From Larkinella terrae (lineage in GTDB: Bacteria; Bacteroidota; Bacteroidia; Cytophagales; Spirosomataceae): a stretch of DNA of 64,000 bases. The position numbers and the translations under genes were made by a program. Positions 25,673 to 34,292 of the stretch are shown here, one piece after another. Positions within the stretch are counted from its first letter, which is position 1, and each line of letters starts with the position of its first letter. The notes under the pieces were generated by a model. That model did no database searches and had not been told where the DNA came from. It was given only the letters and a program-made list of their open reading frames with translations. The stretch spans positions 326,216-390,215 of the forward strand of contig NZ_WJXZ01000013.1 of NCBI RefSeq assembly GCF_009668025.1, read 5' to 3'.

Positions 25673-26662
25673 ATGATAACACCACCGCCCACCCGTCGGA
25701 TTCCGGTTTTATATTTTCTGTTCATGTTCTGCGTTCTGAGCACCTGGCTGTGGTACATCTCCTCGCTGGATGAGATCGGTTTTCTGGCCCGCCGGTGGGC
25801 GGCCGCACTGACCATGATTTTTGGCTCATTCATTGCCGGATCGAGTCCGGAAGGCAGCGCGGCCATTTCATACCCGGTTTTCACGCTGCTTCTGAAGATT
25901 CCCCCGCCGGTGGCGCGGAATTTCTCGTTCGCCATTCAGAGCATTGGCATGACGTCGGCCTCCCTGCTGATTCTGGGTCTGCGGGTCCGGGTCGACTGGA
26001 ATTACATACGTTACGTAACCATAGGCGGAGTTTTCGGGTTGATTTTTGGAACATACTACGTGGTTCCCCTGATCTCGCCCGTGCTGGCCAAGCTGTTTTT
26101 TGTCTCACTTTGGCTGAGTTTCGGCATTACACTCTGGCGGGAAAACCGGAAACCATCCCGTTTCGTTTTCGACGCCATTCCCGATTTTCAGCGGAGCGAT
26201 CAGGTACGTCTGGCCTTGTTTGGCGTAGTCGGCGGCATTATTTCGTCGATATTCGGGACTGGAATCAACATTTTCACGTTTTGCCTTGTGACGATTTATT
26301 ACCGGCTCAACGAAAAAGTAGCCACCCCCTCGTCCGTCATTATCATGACCATTGAAACCCTGCTCGGCTTTTTTTTGCACGCCCAAATCCTGCGGGATTT
26401 CAGCCAGGAATCCTTCGAGTTGTGGCTGACCTGCATCCCGGTCGTTGTCTTTTTCGCGCCACTGGGAGCCTTTGTCATTACCAAACTTCCCCGAACCGTA
26501 ATCGCCCGAATCCTGTACGTCATCCTGTTTGTTCAGTTTATCGGAGCGATGGTCGTTATTCGTCCCACCGCCACGCAGTGGCTGCTCAGTCTGACGACCC
26601 TGGGGGCAGGCCTGGGATTGTTTGCCTACATCGCCCGTCTTACCCGCCGACCAGCTGTCTGA
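25673..26662 (+). CDS. TauE/SafE-family membrane exporter
   Basis: A 329-residue polytopic inner-membrane protein with about eight hydrophobic helices. MIFGSFIAGSSPEGSAAISYPVFTLLLKIPPPVARNFSFAIQSIGM and the second-half repeat ALFGVVGGIISSIFGTGINIFTFCLV fit the two inverted repeats of the sulfite exporter TauE/SafE (COG0730) family. Members export sulfite, sulfoacetate or other organosulfur anions; the substrate here is unknown. The ATG at 25673 was chosen because the first helix follows a short polar N-terminus. Confidence 0.85.
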   Translation: MITPPPTRRIPVLYFLFMFCVLSTWLWYISSLDEIGFLARRWAAALTMIFGSFIAGSSPEGSAAISYPVFTLLLKIPPPVARNFSFAIQSIGMTSASLLILGLRVRVDWNYIRYVTIGGVFGLIFGTYYVVPLISPVLAKLFFVSLWLSFGITLWRENRKPSRFVFDAIPDFQRSDQVRLALFGVVGGIISSIFGTGINIFTFCLVTIYYRLNEKVATPSSVIIMTIETLLGFFLHAQILRDFSQESFELWLTCIPVVVFFAPLGAFVITKLPRTVIARILYVILFVQFIGAMVVIRPTATQWLLSLTTLGAGLGLFAYIARLTRRPAV

Positions 26663-26721
26663 AAAATGGAATTAGATTGTCGACCCGCCTTCGGGAGTTG
26701 TCGCAACAAGGCATCCGTTTG

Positions 26722-27933
26722 CTAATTGGATTTTCCGACCAGTTTCCACTGGTAGATTCCTCCGATTTTCTCAATGCCAAAATAGTCGAACGAGCCGGTC
26801 GCGCGGTCGCCGAACGTATCCAACGTGGTGGGGCCGGTGGCGCCGGTGTAGGCGTTGGCCTGCGTAGTAAACAAACTCTCCAGATTGTCCAGACTGGCCG
26901 GAACGCCGTTTCCGGCTTCCACGGTTTTGGCAATGACCCACATAGCATCGTACACCGCAATTCCGAACGCATCCGGGTCAATGCCGGTTTTTGTTTTAAT
27001 CCGGGTAATCAATGGCTCCCAGGCGGATTTGTAGGCATCGGACAATCCGAAGGTCGGTGTAAAAAACTGGGTCGCAATCGCAAAGTCGGCGGCAGCGGGA
27101 TCCGCGATCAAAGCGGCACTCAGGGCGACCCCGTCGGCGCCGTACCAGCGAACCGAACTCAAAACCGGGTCGACCGCAGCCTGTTTGAACAGGTTGACGC
27201 ATTCGTCAAACGACGCCAGGTACACCGCCACTTTGGCAGCTCCGTAGGTCGTTGTTAAAGCCGTAATCTGAGTCTTGATGGCCGCGATCTGGCTTGAAAA
27301 ATCTGTAACGGCGGTTCCGTACGGCGTCAGGGCCTGCACTTCGCCCCCGGCGGTGGTAAACGACGCCCCGGTAGCGGTTTGTAAACCTTTGTTACCGGCG
27401 TCATCGCGGGCAATCGTAATCAAACCGCGAATGCCCTGCGCGAAGATGGTTTTGGCGATGGCCGCTCCTTCGATTTTATCCGCCGGACAAAACCGGAAAA
27501 CCGGGTCGTCGGCAATGGCCAGGCTTCCTGCCGTGCTTCCCTGGCTGATGACAAGGGCATTCCGGGATTTGGTCAGAGGCAAAATGGCCGCCAGTTCGGC
27601 GCTGGATTGGGGTCCGATAAAAAACCGGTGCCCGGCGTCGGCCGCCGTGGTGAAAAAACCGGTCGCCAGCGTGGCATCCAGCTTCGTATCGTAGGTTGTC
27701 ATGCTCAGGCGATACGGGCTTCCTTTCTTTTCGAAATAGGCGTTGATGTCTTCTTCCGCAATTTCCATCGCGGCCGCCGTGGTGTTGCCCAGCGACGACC
27801 AGTTGCCCGTCAGTGACGATAGCCCGGCGATCTCAATGGTGGAAGGTTGTAAATGATCTTGAAGGGTGCAGCCGGAAAAGGAATAGCCCATAAAAAGGAT
27901 TCCGGCAAGGCTCAGGTTTCGTAGGAATGTCAT
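26722..27933 (-). CDS. Leu/Ile/Val-type substrate-binding lipoprotein
   Basis: A 403-residue type I periplasmic-binding protein. Signal peptide with lipobox FSGC (Cys about residue 22). The fold is clear from IEIAGLSSLTGNWSSLGNTTAAAMEIAEEDINAYF, GPQSSAELAAILPLTKSRNALVISQGSTAGSLA, DPVFRFCPADKIEGAAIAKTI, and AFGIAVYDAMWVIAKTVE. Such proteins bind branched amino acids, amides or other small ligands for ABC transport. No permease or ATPase is adjacent, so it is an orphan and may instead be a sensor or receptor. Convergent with the TauE-like gene (59-nt gap). Confidence 0.88.
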   Translation of the reverse strand: MTFLRNLSLAGILFMGYSFSGCTLQDHLQPSTIEIAGLSSLTGNWSSLGNTTAAAMEIAEEDINAYFEKKGSPYRLSMTTYDTKLDATLATGFFTTAADAGHRFFIGPQSSAELAAILPLTKSRNALVISQGSTAGSLAIADDPVFRFCPADKIEGAAIAKTIFAQGIRGLITIARDDAGNKGLQTATGASFTTAGGEVQALTPYGTAVTDFSSQIAAIKTQITALTTTYGAAKVAVYLASFDECVNLFKQAAVDPVLSSVRWYGADGVALSAALIADPAAADFAIATQFFTPTFGLSDAYKSAWEPLITRIKTKTGIDPDAFGIAVYDAMWVIAKTVEAGNGVPASLDNLESLFTTQANAYTGATGPTTLDTFGDRATGSFDYFGIEKIGGIYQWKLVGKSN

Positions 27934-28248
27934 CGAATATTTTTTGCGAAAATATACGAATTATCTCATGTGAATGAATGACATTCCAGCAATATATTGT
28001 CCGACAAATACAATTTATCCGAATAGTGCCAGCGCGATCAATCTTTTTTATAGTATTACTAATCAGATTATACCAGTTGAACCGGTTCATTTTTGGCTGA
28101 TATAATAAGAGGATTGAAAAACTGATAATACCTTTACTACTCAAATAAACCGTCGCTTATGAATACAATTTTACATTCAGTCAGCCGTTTTTTAAGCGAT
28201 CCAAAACACAAAACTCACCGTTCCAGACCAACCCTGCTGAAAATACCT
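27934..28248. other. Intergenic region between binding lipoprotein and SGNH gene
   Basis: AT-rich divergent region. TACCTTTA near 28133 is one mismatch from the -7 consensus and lies upstream of both possible SGNH starts (28159, 28249). No further structure was recognised. Confidence 0.35.
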
Positions 28249-28935
28249 ATGGCTTTCGCACAAAAATGCCTCTCCACTCTGGGAGTATTTTTAATCACCT
28301 TTACTTTTTCCGGTTGTAGCGTAATCGAGGAAGTATTTCCCAAGAAAGAATCCCATTCAAATTTTATTGCTGGCTGGGGTGATAGCCTTACCGAGGGAAT
28401 TGGCGGAACCCCCTACCTGGTTGAACTGGAGAAACTTACCGGTTATCAAACCTTTAACGGCGGAAAAGCCGGTGAAACCAGCACGCAGGTTGCCAAGCGA
28501 ATGCTGGCCGACAAAGAGAAATATTCTTATAACACCATCATCTGGGTGGGTCGAAATAATTACCTGGAGCCGGAGAAAATTAAAGCCGATATCGCGTCGA
28601 TGGTTGCGGCACTGGGCCATAAACGCTACCTGGTTTTAGGGATTATCAACGGTCATTTCGGCGGCACCAACGAGCAGGTCTTTGGCGCCGGGCACGAAGC
28701 CATCACCAAACTGAACGGTGAATTATACGAGATTTACCGCGATCATTACATCAATATTCATACGTATCTGCTTTCCCAATACGATCCGTCTCTTTATACG
28801 GATATCGTCGACCATACGGATGATGTCATCCCGGGTTCGCTGCGGTCAGACGAATTGCACCTGAATACGAAAGGTTATCAGAAAGTGGCCGAGCGCATCA
28901 ACCAGAGTTTCAAGGTTCTGACGAATCAGAAATAA
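28249..28935 (+). CDS. SGNH/GDSL-family hydrolase, predicted lipoprotein
   Basis: A 228-residue secreted esterase-type enzyme. The start at MAFAQKCLSTLG gives a normal signal with lipobox FSGC (Cys about residue 22); an ATG at 28159 adds 30 polar residues and would place the hydrophobic core abnormally deep. Block I is AGWGDSLTEGIGG (nucleophile Ser), the Asn block is VGRNNY, and block V is SDELHLNTKGYQKVA with the Asp and His. Acts on an acyl or acetyl ester outside the cytoplasm; substrate unknown. Followed by a terminator-like hairpin. Confidence 0.85.
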   Translation: MAFAQKCLSTLGVFLITFTFSGCSVIEEVFPKKESHSNFIAGWGDSLTEGIGGTPYLVELEKLTGYQTFNGGKAGETSTQVAKRMLADKEKYSYNTIIWVGRNNYLEPEKIKADIASMVAALGHKRYLVLGIINGHFGGTNEQVFGAGHEAITKLNGELYEIYRDHYINIHTYLLSQYDPSLYTDIVDHTDDVIPGSLRSDELHLNTKGYQKVAERINQSFKVLTNQK

Positions 28936-28949
28936 GCGGTTTTTAAAAC

Positions 28950-28992
28950 CGGTTGGTATCGCCAGTATCTGGTTTTTCCAACCGCTTTTTCG
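28950..28992 (+). terminator. Terminator-like hairpin after SGNH gene
   Basis: CGGTTGG (28950-28956) pairs with CCAACCG (28978-28984), followed by CTTTTTCGTTTT. The loop is long (21 nt) and an alternative outer pairing (28935-28941 with 28980-28986) exists. Confidence 0.45.
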
Positions 28993-29035
28993 TTTTATCC
29001 CCTATAGATTGTTTTTAATTTCCCTTCTTTCGCGT

Positions 29036-29098
29036 TGCCCCCAACCCCTGAAGGGGGCTCAACCGAGTCGTTCAATCCCTCTTCAGGGGGTTGGGGGC
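29036..29098. repeat. REP-like C/G palindrome, copy 1
   Basis: Arms of about 24 bp at 29036-29059 and 29075-29098, each containing CCCCAAC...CCTGAAGGGG-type nested symmetry, with a one-base length difference. The same sequence recurs at 54575-54640. It lies between the convergent SGNH and nspC genes. Confidence 0.85.
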
Positions 29099-29137
29099 AG
29101 ACCAAAAATAGGGTCATTCTGAATGTTAGACAATCTC

Positions 29138-30271
29138 CTAGCTCAGCCGGTCTTTGAAGCTTTCGTAACCGTACGTTTTCACCAGTTGAAAGGTTTCATT
29201 TTCCTGCCAGATTCCGATGGAAGGCAGGTTTACACCGTTAAACGTGGTGGTTTTCACCATCGTATAATGAATCATGTCATCGAAAATAACCCGGTCACCG
29301 ATTTGTAAAGGCTCGTCGAAACTGTAGTCACCCATGAAGTCGCCCGCCAGGCAGGTCATGCCGCCCAGACGGAACGTCGGTTTTCCGGCCACCGGTTCGT
29401 GATACGAATTCAGAATGCGCGGTTTATACGGCATTTCGAGCGTATCGGGCATATGGGCGGCAAAGGAAGTGTCGAGTATAGCTACCTTAATTCCCTGGCT
29501 ATCAACAATATCCAGGACGTTCGAAAGGAGGACGCCCGTCTGCCAGCCAATGGCTGATCCTGGTTCCAGAATAACCTCCACATCATATTTCTGACGGAAC
29601 GTTTGTAGCAGGCCAATCAGGTGTTCGTGATTGTATCCTTCACGCGTCATCAGGTGTCCCCCACCCATATTCACCCATTTGGCCTGATGGAGCAAATCGG
29701 CGAACCGGTTTTCCAGCGCTTCCAGCGTGCGTTCGAGCGTGTACGAATCATTTTCGCAAAGCGTATGAAAATGAATGCCTTCAATGCCTTCCGGCAACGA
29801 ATCACCGATCAGGTCGCGCGTTATGCCCAGCCGCGAACCCGGTACGCAGGGGTTGTACATGTCCGTGGCCACTTCCGAATACTGGGGATTGACCCGAATC
29901 CCGCAGGAAACGCCCGAACCAATCGCCCGGTTTTTAAACCGCTCCCACTGGCTCAGCGAATTGAACGTCAGGTGGCTGCTGCGTTCCAGAACTTCGTCGA
30001 ATTCATCGTCACGAATCGCCGGAATGTAGGTGTGCGCCTTGATGCCCATGTATTCGTTGACCAGTTTGATCTCGTTCAACGAACTGGCCGTAGCGCCCGA
30101 CAGGTATTGCTTCACCAGCGGAAACGCGCTGTACATCGAGAAACCCTTGAGTGCCAGAATAATCTGAATACCGGCCCGTTGCTGAACGGAATCGATAAGC
30201 GTTAAATTGGCGCGAAGTTTGGCCTCTTCCAAAACAAAACAGGGCGAGGGAATATTGGAATAATCGATCAT
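29138..30271 (-). CDS. nspC: Carboxynorspermidine/carboxyspermidine decarboxylase
   Basis: PLP enzyme that decarboxylates carboxy(nor)spermidine, the last step of the alternative polyamine route. It is 377 residues. Seen: YSNIPSPCFVLEEAKLRANL; ALKGFSMYSAFPLV with the likely PLP lysine at residue 42; IRVNPQYSEV; IEGIHFHTLCENDSYTL; WVNMGGGHLMT; LEPGSAIGWQTG; and CLAGDFMGDY with the conserved Cys before the C-terminal strands. These match the NspC branch of fold III decarboxylases. Its partner dehydrogenase lies at 32807. Most Bacteroidota with this pathway make spermidine from carboxyspermidine. Confidence 0.95.
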   Translation of the reverse strand: MIDYSNIPSPCFVLEEAKLRANLTLIDSVQQRAGIQIILALKGFSMYSAFPLVKQYLSGATASSLNEIKLVNEYMGIKAHTYIPAIRDDEFDEVLERSSHLTFNSLSQWERFKNRAIGSGVSCGIRVNPQYSEVATDMYNPCVPGSRLGITRDLIGDSLPEGIEGIHFHTLCENDSYTLERTLEALENRFADLLHQAKWVNMGGGHLMTREGYNHEHLIGLLQTFRQKYDVEVILEPGSAIGWQTGVLLSNVLDIVDSQGIKVAILDTSFAAHMPDTLEMPYKPRILNSYHEPVAGKPTFRLGGMTCLAGDFMGDYSFDEPLQIGDRVIFDDMIHYTMVKTTTFNGVNLPSIGIWQENETFQLVKTYGYESFKDRLS

Positions 30272-30342
30272 TTGCGAGTGGAAACCGGTTGAGCGGCTTT
30301 ATTGAAGCCACAAAAATAGGGAAAACGCCGGTTTTGTGCCGC

Positions 30343-30372
30343 AAAAAAATGCCCGACGCTGGGCATCGGGCA
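30343..30372 (-). terminator. Intrinsic terminator of the TonB-family gene
   Basis: On the minus strand a 7-bp stem TGCCCGA/TCGGGCA (30366-30372 with 30350-30356, 9-nt loop) is followed by seven T. It lies 25 nt after the stop codon at 30397. Confidence 0.8.
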
Positions 30373-30396
30373 GGTCTCAGGAGTGGTATAACTCCG

Positions 30397-31218
30397 TTAT
30401 TCCAATGCAAAAACCACCGGCAGGTTAAACCGCACCCGAACCGGTTTTCCCGATTGCTTGCCCGGCTGCCAGTTCGGCATTTTTTTCACTACCCGAACGG
30501 CTTCTTCATCGCACCCAAAACCGATTCCTTTGAGCACATTGACATCGACAATGCTGCCGTCGGTATTCACCACAAATTGCAGATACACCCGGCCGGAAAT
30601 GGAAGCCCGGGCTGCCGAAGGTGGGTAGTGGAGGTTTTTTTGGATGAATTCGGCCATTCCCTTCAAACCACCGGGAAACTGGGGATCCTGTTCAACTTTC
30701 AGGAATACCTCATCCGGTTTTCGTTCCACATCCAGTGCTTTTTCAACCGGCGCCGGGCCTGCGGTTTCCGTCGGGGCCTCAATCACATCCAGTGCATTCG
30801 GGTCGCCTTCCTGCGTTTTGTCGCTCGAAACTTTATCCTCCAGATCCTCTACCGTCGGCACGGTAATGTCATCCGGCGCATCCGTAACCACTTCCGGCGG
30901 CAGGTTTCGGATCGTTGGCAACTGAACCGGAATCTCCACTTTGGGCGGAATGACGATCGGTGGCTCTTCCTGTGGTAACGTTTGGATGTTTTCCAGCGTG
31001 ACTTCGTTCATGAACTGATCCGGGGCTTCGTCCGGCTTGAAACGATTGTAGAGCGTCGGCGTTGCGAGAGCCGCTCCAAACAGGGCAATTCCTAACCAGA
31101 GTGCGCGACTGGCATTCCGGTTATAAATCTGGCGCAAATCGTACGCCCCGTACGATTTGTTGCGGTTTTCAAACACGATGTCGTCGAGTGTGGCGACGTT
31201 AAGCTGTTCGGTTGTCAT
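30397..31218 (-). CDS. TonB-family energy-transducing protein
   Basis: A 273-residue protein. A cytosolic N-terminus (TLDDIVFENRNKSYGAYDLRQIYNR, typical of Bacteroidota TonB proteins) precedes one membrane helix of about residues 33-53 (RALWLGIALFGAALATPTLY), a Pro/Glu-rich periplasmic spacer, and a TonB C-terminal domain (FPGGLKGMAEFIQKNLHYPPSA, GRVYLQFVVNTDGSIVDVNVLKGIGFGCDEEAVRVVKKMPNWQPGKQ). It transfers proton-motive force to outer-membrane receptors such as SusC types. The start at 31218 is chosen because an upstream promoter lies at 31245-31274; the longer open frame would begin upstream of that promoter. Confidence 0.93.
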   Translation of the reverse strand: MTTEQLNVATLDDIVFENRNKSYGAYDLRQIYNRNASRALWLGIALFGAALATPTLYNRFKPDEAPDQFMNEVTLENIQTLPQEEPPIVIPPKVEIPVQLPTIRNLPPEVVTDAPDDITVPTVEDLEDKVSSDKTQEGDPNALDVIEAPTETAGPAPVEKALDVERKPDEVFLKVEQDPQFPGGLKGMAEFIQKNLHYPPSAARASISGRVYLQFVVNTDGSIVDVNVLKGIGFGCDEEAVRVVKKMPNWQPGKQSGKPVRVRFNLPVVFALE

Positions 31219-31244
31219 GGCTAAATCGAAGTTAATGACTGATA

Positions 31245-31274
31245 CAAATATATATAGGAAAATTATATATACAA
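31245..31274 (-). promoter_or_regulatory. Bacteroidota-type promoter for the TonB-family gene
   Basis: On the minus strand TTG (complement of 31272-31274), 19-nt AT-rich spacer, TATATTTG (complement of 31245-31252), then a leader of about 26 nt to the ATG at 31218. Both boxes match consensus and the position decides the start codon. Confidence 0.65.
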
Positions 31275-31341
31275 GTTTTAGATTATCTAATTTGTTTTCT
31301 TTCCAGTATCTTTCCCCGGTCATACCGTTGATACCTGTGCC

Positions 31342-32745
31342 ATGATTTTCGAAGGTTCGCAAAACCGGGTCTGCTATTCCCCAGCCAGTTTCGTATTTCT
31401 CCGCATTTGCCTGCTCCTGACTATTTTTCTTGCTCATGCTTCTCCCGAGGCCGAAGCCCAGCCCAGAGGAGTTGCCAATTCAAAGCGGTTTCTGGATTCC
31501 CTGCAGCGCGATACGTTCCGCTATTTCTGGGACTTGGGCGATAATCCGAACGGTTTAATTCCCGACCGCCATCCAACGCCATCGTTTGCGAGTATTGCCG
31601 CTACCGGTTTTGGCCTGACGGCTTACGTGCTGGGCGTTGAACGGGGGTATGTCAGTCGACCGGAAGCCGCCGAACGCACCCTCCGAACCTTGCGGTTTTT
31701 CAATTATGCGCCCCAGTTGGCAGACGCAAAAAATGCTACGGGCTACCGCGGTTTTTTCTACCATTTTCTGGATATGAAAACCGGATTGCGATTCAAACAG
31801 GTCGAATTGTCAACGATTGATACGGCTTTATTGCTGGCCGGAATGCTGAGCAGTCAAACGTATTTCAACAATAATTCCGGGGTAGAAAAAGAAATCCGGA
31901 TGCTCGTCGACCGCATTTTCCGCCGGGTCGACTGGAAATGGATGCAGGAACGAAAACCGCTCATCGCAATGGGCTGGCAGCCGGAAAGCGGTTTTATTAA
32001 ATCCGACTGGAAAGGCTACAATGAAGCCATGCTGCTCTATATTCTGTCGCTGGCTTCGCCAACGTACCCGGTCGAGCCCAATGCCTGGACCGCGTGGACG
32101 TCGACGTATGAATGGAAGGAATTCAAAGGGTATTCCCACGTAAACTTCGATCCGCTGTTCGGCCATCAGTATTCGCACATCTGGATCGATTTCCGGAGCA
32201 TCCGGGACGCGTACATGCGGGAGAAAGGAATCGATTATTTCGAAAACAGTCGCCGAGCAACGCTCGCCAACCGCGCCTATTGCGTTGAAAATCCGGGCGG
32301 CTTCCCGGGTTACGGGGCTGATCTTTGGGGCTTGACGGCCAGCGATGGTCCAAAAGATACGCTGATCAACGGGAGGCAATTCTTTTCATACCGGGCACGG
32401 GGAGCGGCAGCTACGCAAATTGTCGACGACGGAACTATTGCGCCCACCGCAGCCGGTGGTTCCATTCCGTTTACGCCCGAAGAAAGCCTTCGGGCCCTTC
32501 AGGTCATGAAATACCGGTTTGACAAAAAAATCTACGGTTCCTACGGTTTCAAAGACGCCTTCAACCTCTCCTATCCGGGCCATTGGTTCGACCCCGACTA
32601 CCTGGGAATTGACAGCGGGCCGATTCTGCTGATGGCCGAAAATTATCGTACCAACCTGATCTGGAACCTGATGATGCGCAACCCCACCATCCGCCGGGGC
32701 CTCCTGCGCGCCGGTTTCCGGGGAGGATGGTTAAAAGGAGGATGA
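31342..32745 (+). CDS. GH144-like (COG5368 glucoamylase family) secreted glycoside hydrolase
   Basis: A 467-residue exported enzyme; a hydrophobic signal (VFLRICLLLTIFLAHASPEAEAQ) begins near residue 18. The (alpha/alpha)6 family pattern is strong: DTFRYFWDLGDNPNGLIPDR, SFASIAATGFGLTAYVLGVERGYV, FFYHFLDMKTGLRF, ELSTIDTALLLAGMLSSQTYF, MGWQPESGFIKSDWKGYNEAMLLYILSLASP, FGHQYSHIWIDFRSIRDAYMREKGIDYFENS, GLTASDGP. The family includes endo-beta-1,2-glucanases, so the enzyme may degrade beta-1,2-glucans in the periplasm or outside; the linkage is inferred from family only. The enzyme is not beside a SusC/SusD pair; a TonB gene is its divergent neighbour. Confidence 0.88.
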   Translation: MIFEGSQNRVCYSPASFVFLRICLLLTIFLAHASPEAEAQPRGVANSKRFLDSLQRDTFRYFWDLGDNPNGLIPDRHPTPSFASIAATGFGLTAYVLGVERGYVSRPEAAERTLRTLRFFNYAPQLADAKNATGYRGFFYHFLDMKTGLRFKQVELSTIDTALLLAGMLSSQTYFNNNSGVEKEIRMLVDRIFRRVDWKWMQERKPLIAMGWQPESGFIKSDWKGYNEAMLLYILSLASPTYPVEPNAWTAWTSTYEWKEFKGYSHVNFDPLFGHQYSHIWIDFRSIRDAYMREKGIDYFENSRRATLANRAYCVENPGGFPGYGADLWGLTASDGPKDTLINGRQFFSYRARGAAATQIVDDGTIAPTAAGGSIPFTPEESLRALQVMKYRFDKKIYGSYGFKDAFNLSYPGHWFDPDYLGIDSGPILLMAENYRTNLIWNLMMRNPTIRRGLLRAGFRGGWLKGG

Positions 32746-32798
32746 ATGATGAACGATGAATGGTTGCTTTGAAACCCATTCATCGTTCATCATTCATC
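32741..32798. repeat. Intergenic palindrome D (perfect 23-bp stem)
   Basis: Arms 32741-32763 and 32776-32798 pair perfectly (23 bp, 12-nt loop), built of ATGAATGATGAACGATGAA-type words. The left arm includes the stop codon of the glucanase gene. It lies between convergent genes and probably ends transcription from both sides; TTAAAAA follows on the right. Confidence 0.9.
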
Positions 32799-32806
32799 AT
32801 TAAAAA

Positions 32807-34015
32807 CTATTCTTCCACGCTCAATGTCTGATTAACCTGATCCTGAACGGGTAAGCCTTGCTGGTTCATTTGCTCGATGAACGGGTCTGGGTCGAGTTCC
32901 TCGCAATTCCAGACACCCGGTTTCATCCAGATTCCTTTCAGCATCAGCATGGCACCGATCATGGCAGGTACGCCAGTCGTATAGCTAACTGCCTGACCAC
33001 GAACCTCTTTGTAGGTTTCGGCATGGTCGCAGTTGTTCCAGATAAAATACGTTTTTTCCTGACCGTCTTTAACGCCCCGAATCTGACAGCCAATGGAAGT
33101 TTGGCCGGTATAATTTTCGCCAAGGGTATCGGGGGCGGGTAAAACCGCTTTCAGAAATTCCAGCGGAACAACATCCATGCCCTGAAACTGAATGGGTTTG
33201 ATGCTGGTCATGCCAACGTTTTCCAGGACCTGCAGGTGGGTGATGTAAGCTTGTCCAAAGGTCATCCAGAACCGCGCGCGTTTCAGCGTCGGGAAGTTTT
33301 TCACCAGCGATTCCAGCTCTTCGTGGTACAGCACGTACGACTCTTTCGGGCCGATAGCGGGGTACGAAATGGGCTTGTGAATCGACATGGCCGGAATTTC
33401 GACCCATTCGCCGTTTTCCCAGTAACGGCCCGGCTGGGTAATTTCCCGAATATTGATTTCCGGATTGAAATTGGTGGCAAATGCCTTCCCGTGATTCCCC
33501 GCGTTGCAGTCGATGATGTCTAGGTAATGCATTTCGTCGAACTGGTGCTTGGCCGCATAGGCAGTAAAGACCTGCGTGGCGCCCGGATCAAAACCGCACC
33601 CGAGCAGGGCCATGATTCCGGCTTCTTTAAACCGTTCCTGATAGGCCCACTGCCAGCTGTATTCAAATTTGGCGACGTCTTTCGGCTCATAATTGGCCGT
33701 GTCCAGGTAATGAACCCGCGTTTCCAGACAGGCATCCATGATAGGCAAATCCTGGTACGGCAGGGCGACATTGATCACCAGTACGGGTTGGAACTGCTTG
33801 ATGAGCATGACCATTTCGGCCACAATGTCGGCATCCACCCTAGCGGTTTTGATTGCCACACCGTGCATTTCCTTGATCTCAGCCGCGATTTTATCGCATT
33901 TGGAAACCGTCCGGCTGGCCAGCATAATTTCTGTGAAAACATCGGCATTCATCGCACACTTGTGAGCGACTACGCTACCGACTCCTCCGGCACCTATAAT
34001 CAGCACTTTAGCCAT
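32807..34015 (-). CDS. Carboxynorspermidine/carboxyspermidine dehydrogenase (saccharopine dehydrogenase family)
   Basis: Reductively condenses aspartate semialdehyde with putrescine or diaminopropane to give carboxy(nor)spermidine, using NADPH, in the cytosol. It is 402 residues. The N-terminal Rossmann motif is VLIIGAGGVGSVVAHKCAMN; VINVALPYQDLPIMDACLETRVHYLDTANYE and ALLGCGFDPGATQVFTAYAAKH are characteristic, as is DIIDCNAGNHGKAFATNFNPEINIREI. Length and motifs fit the carboxynorspermidine synthase branch better than saccharopine reductase. Partner of nspC at 29138, though three other genes lie around them. Confidence 0.92.
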   Translation of the reverse strand: MAKVLIIGAGGVGSVVAHKCAMNADVFTEIMLASRTVSKCDKIAAEIKEMHGVAIKTARVDADIVAEMVMLIKQFQPVLVINVALPYQDLPIMDACLETRVHYLDTANYEPKDVAKFEYSWQWAYQERFKEAGIMALLGCGFDPGATQVFTAYAAKHQFDEMHYLDIIDCNAGNHGKAFATNFNPEINIREITQPGRYWENGEWVEIPAMSIHKPISYPAIGPKESYVLYHEELESLVKNFPTLKRARFWMTFGQAYITHLQVLENVGMTSIKPIQFQGMDVVPLEFLKAVLPAPDTLGENYTGQTSIGCQIRGVKDGQEKTYFIWNNCDHAETYKEVRGQAVSYTTGVPAMIGAMLMLKGIWMKPGVWNCEELDPDPFIEQMNQQGLPVQDQVNQTLSVEE

Positions 34016-34213
34016 TATTCGTCGTAGATCAGTTTATAGTTTAAAAAATGCTGTCACCATACAGTTGCCAACCTTCCCCGTTTGGAATGATAGTGATAAG
34101 AATGACAAAAACAGATACAAATTCGCGCAAAGATAGACAGACCAACCGCGTCGCCGACAGAAAATTCAGAAAAAGATTCAGCCGGTTCATTTAAAAAGAT
34201 TCCGGTTTTTCAT

Positions 34214-34244
34214 TTGGACCAGAATGCCCGGTATAGTATATTTG
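34214..34244 (+). promoter_or_regulatory. Bacteroidota-type promoter for the 143-residue protein
   Basis: TTG at 34214-34216, 20-nt spacer, TATATTTG at 34237-34244. It lies downstream of a possible upstream ATG at 34224, so it supports translation from 34293. Confidence 0.6.
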
Positions 34245-34292
34245 GTTTATAGGCAAATGTCTATTTGTTACAACAAAGCCCTCCCCAACGCT

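Noticed and set aside
31219..31437. Longer N-terminus for the TonB-family protein
   Set aside because: It would need transcription from upstream of the well-matched promoter at 31245-31274, and the extra residues include a non-family hydrophobic stretch.
34224..34292. Upstream ATG for the 143-residue protein
   Set aside because: It lies upstream of the -7 element at 34237-34244, so transcripts from that promoter would not contain it.
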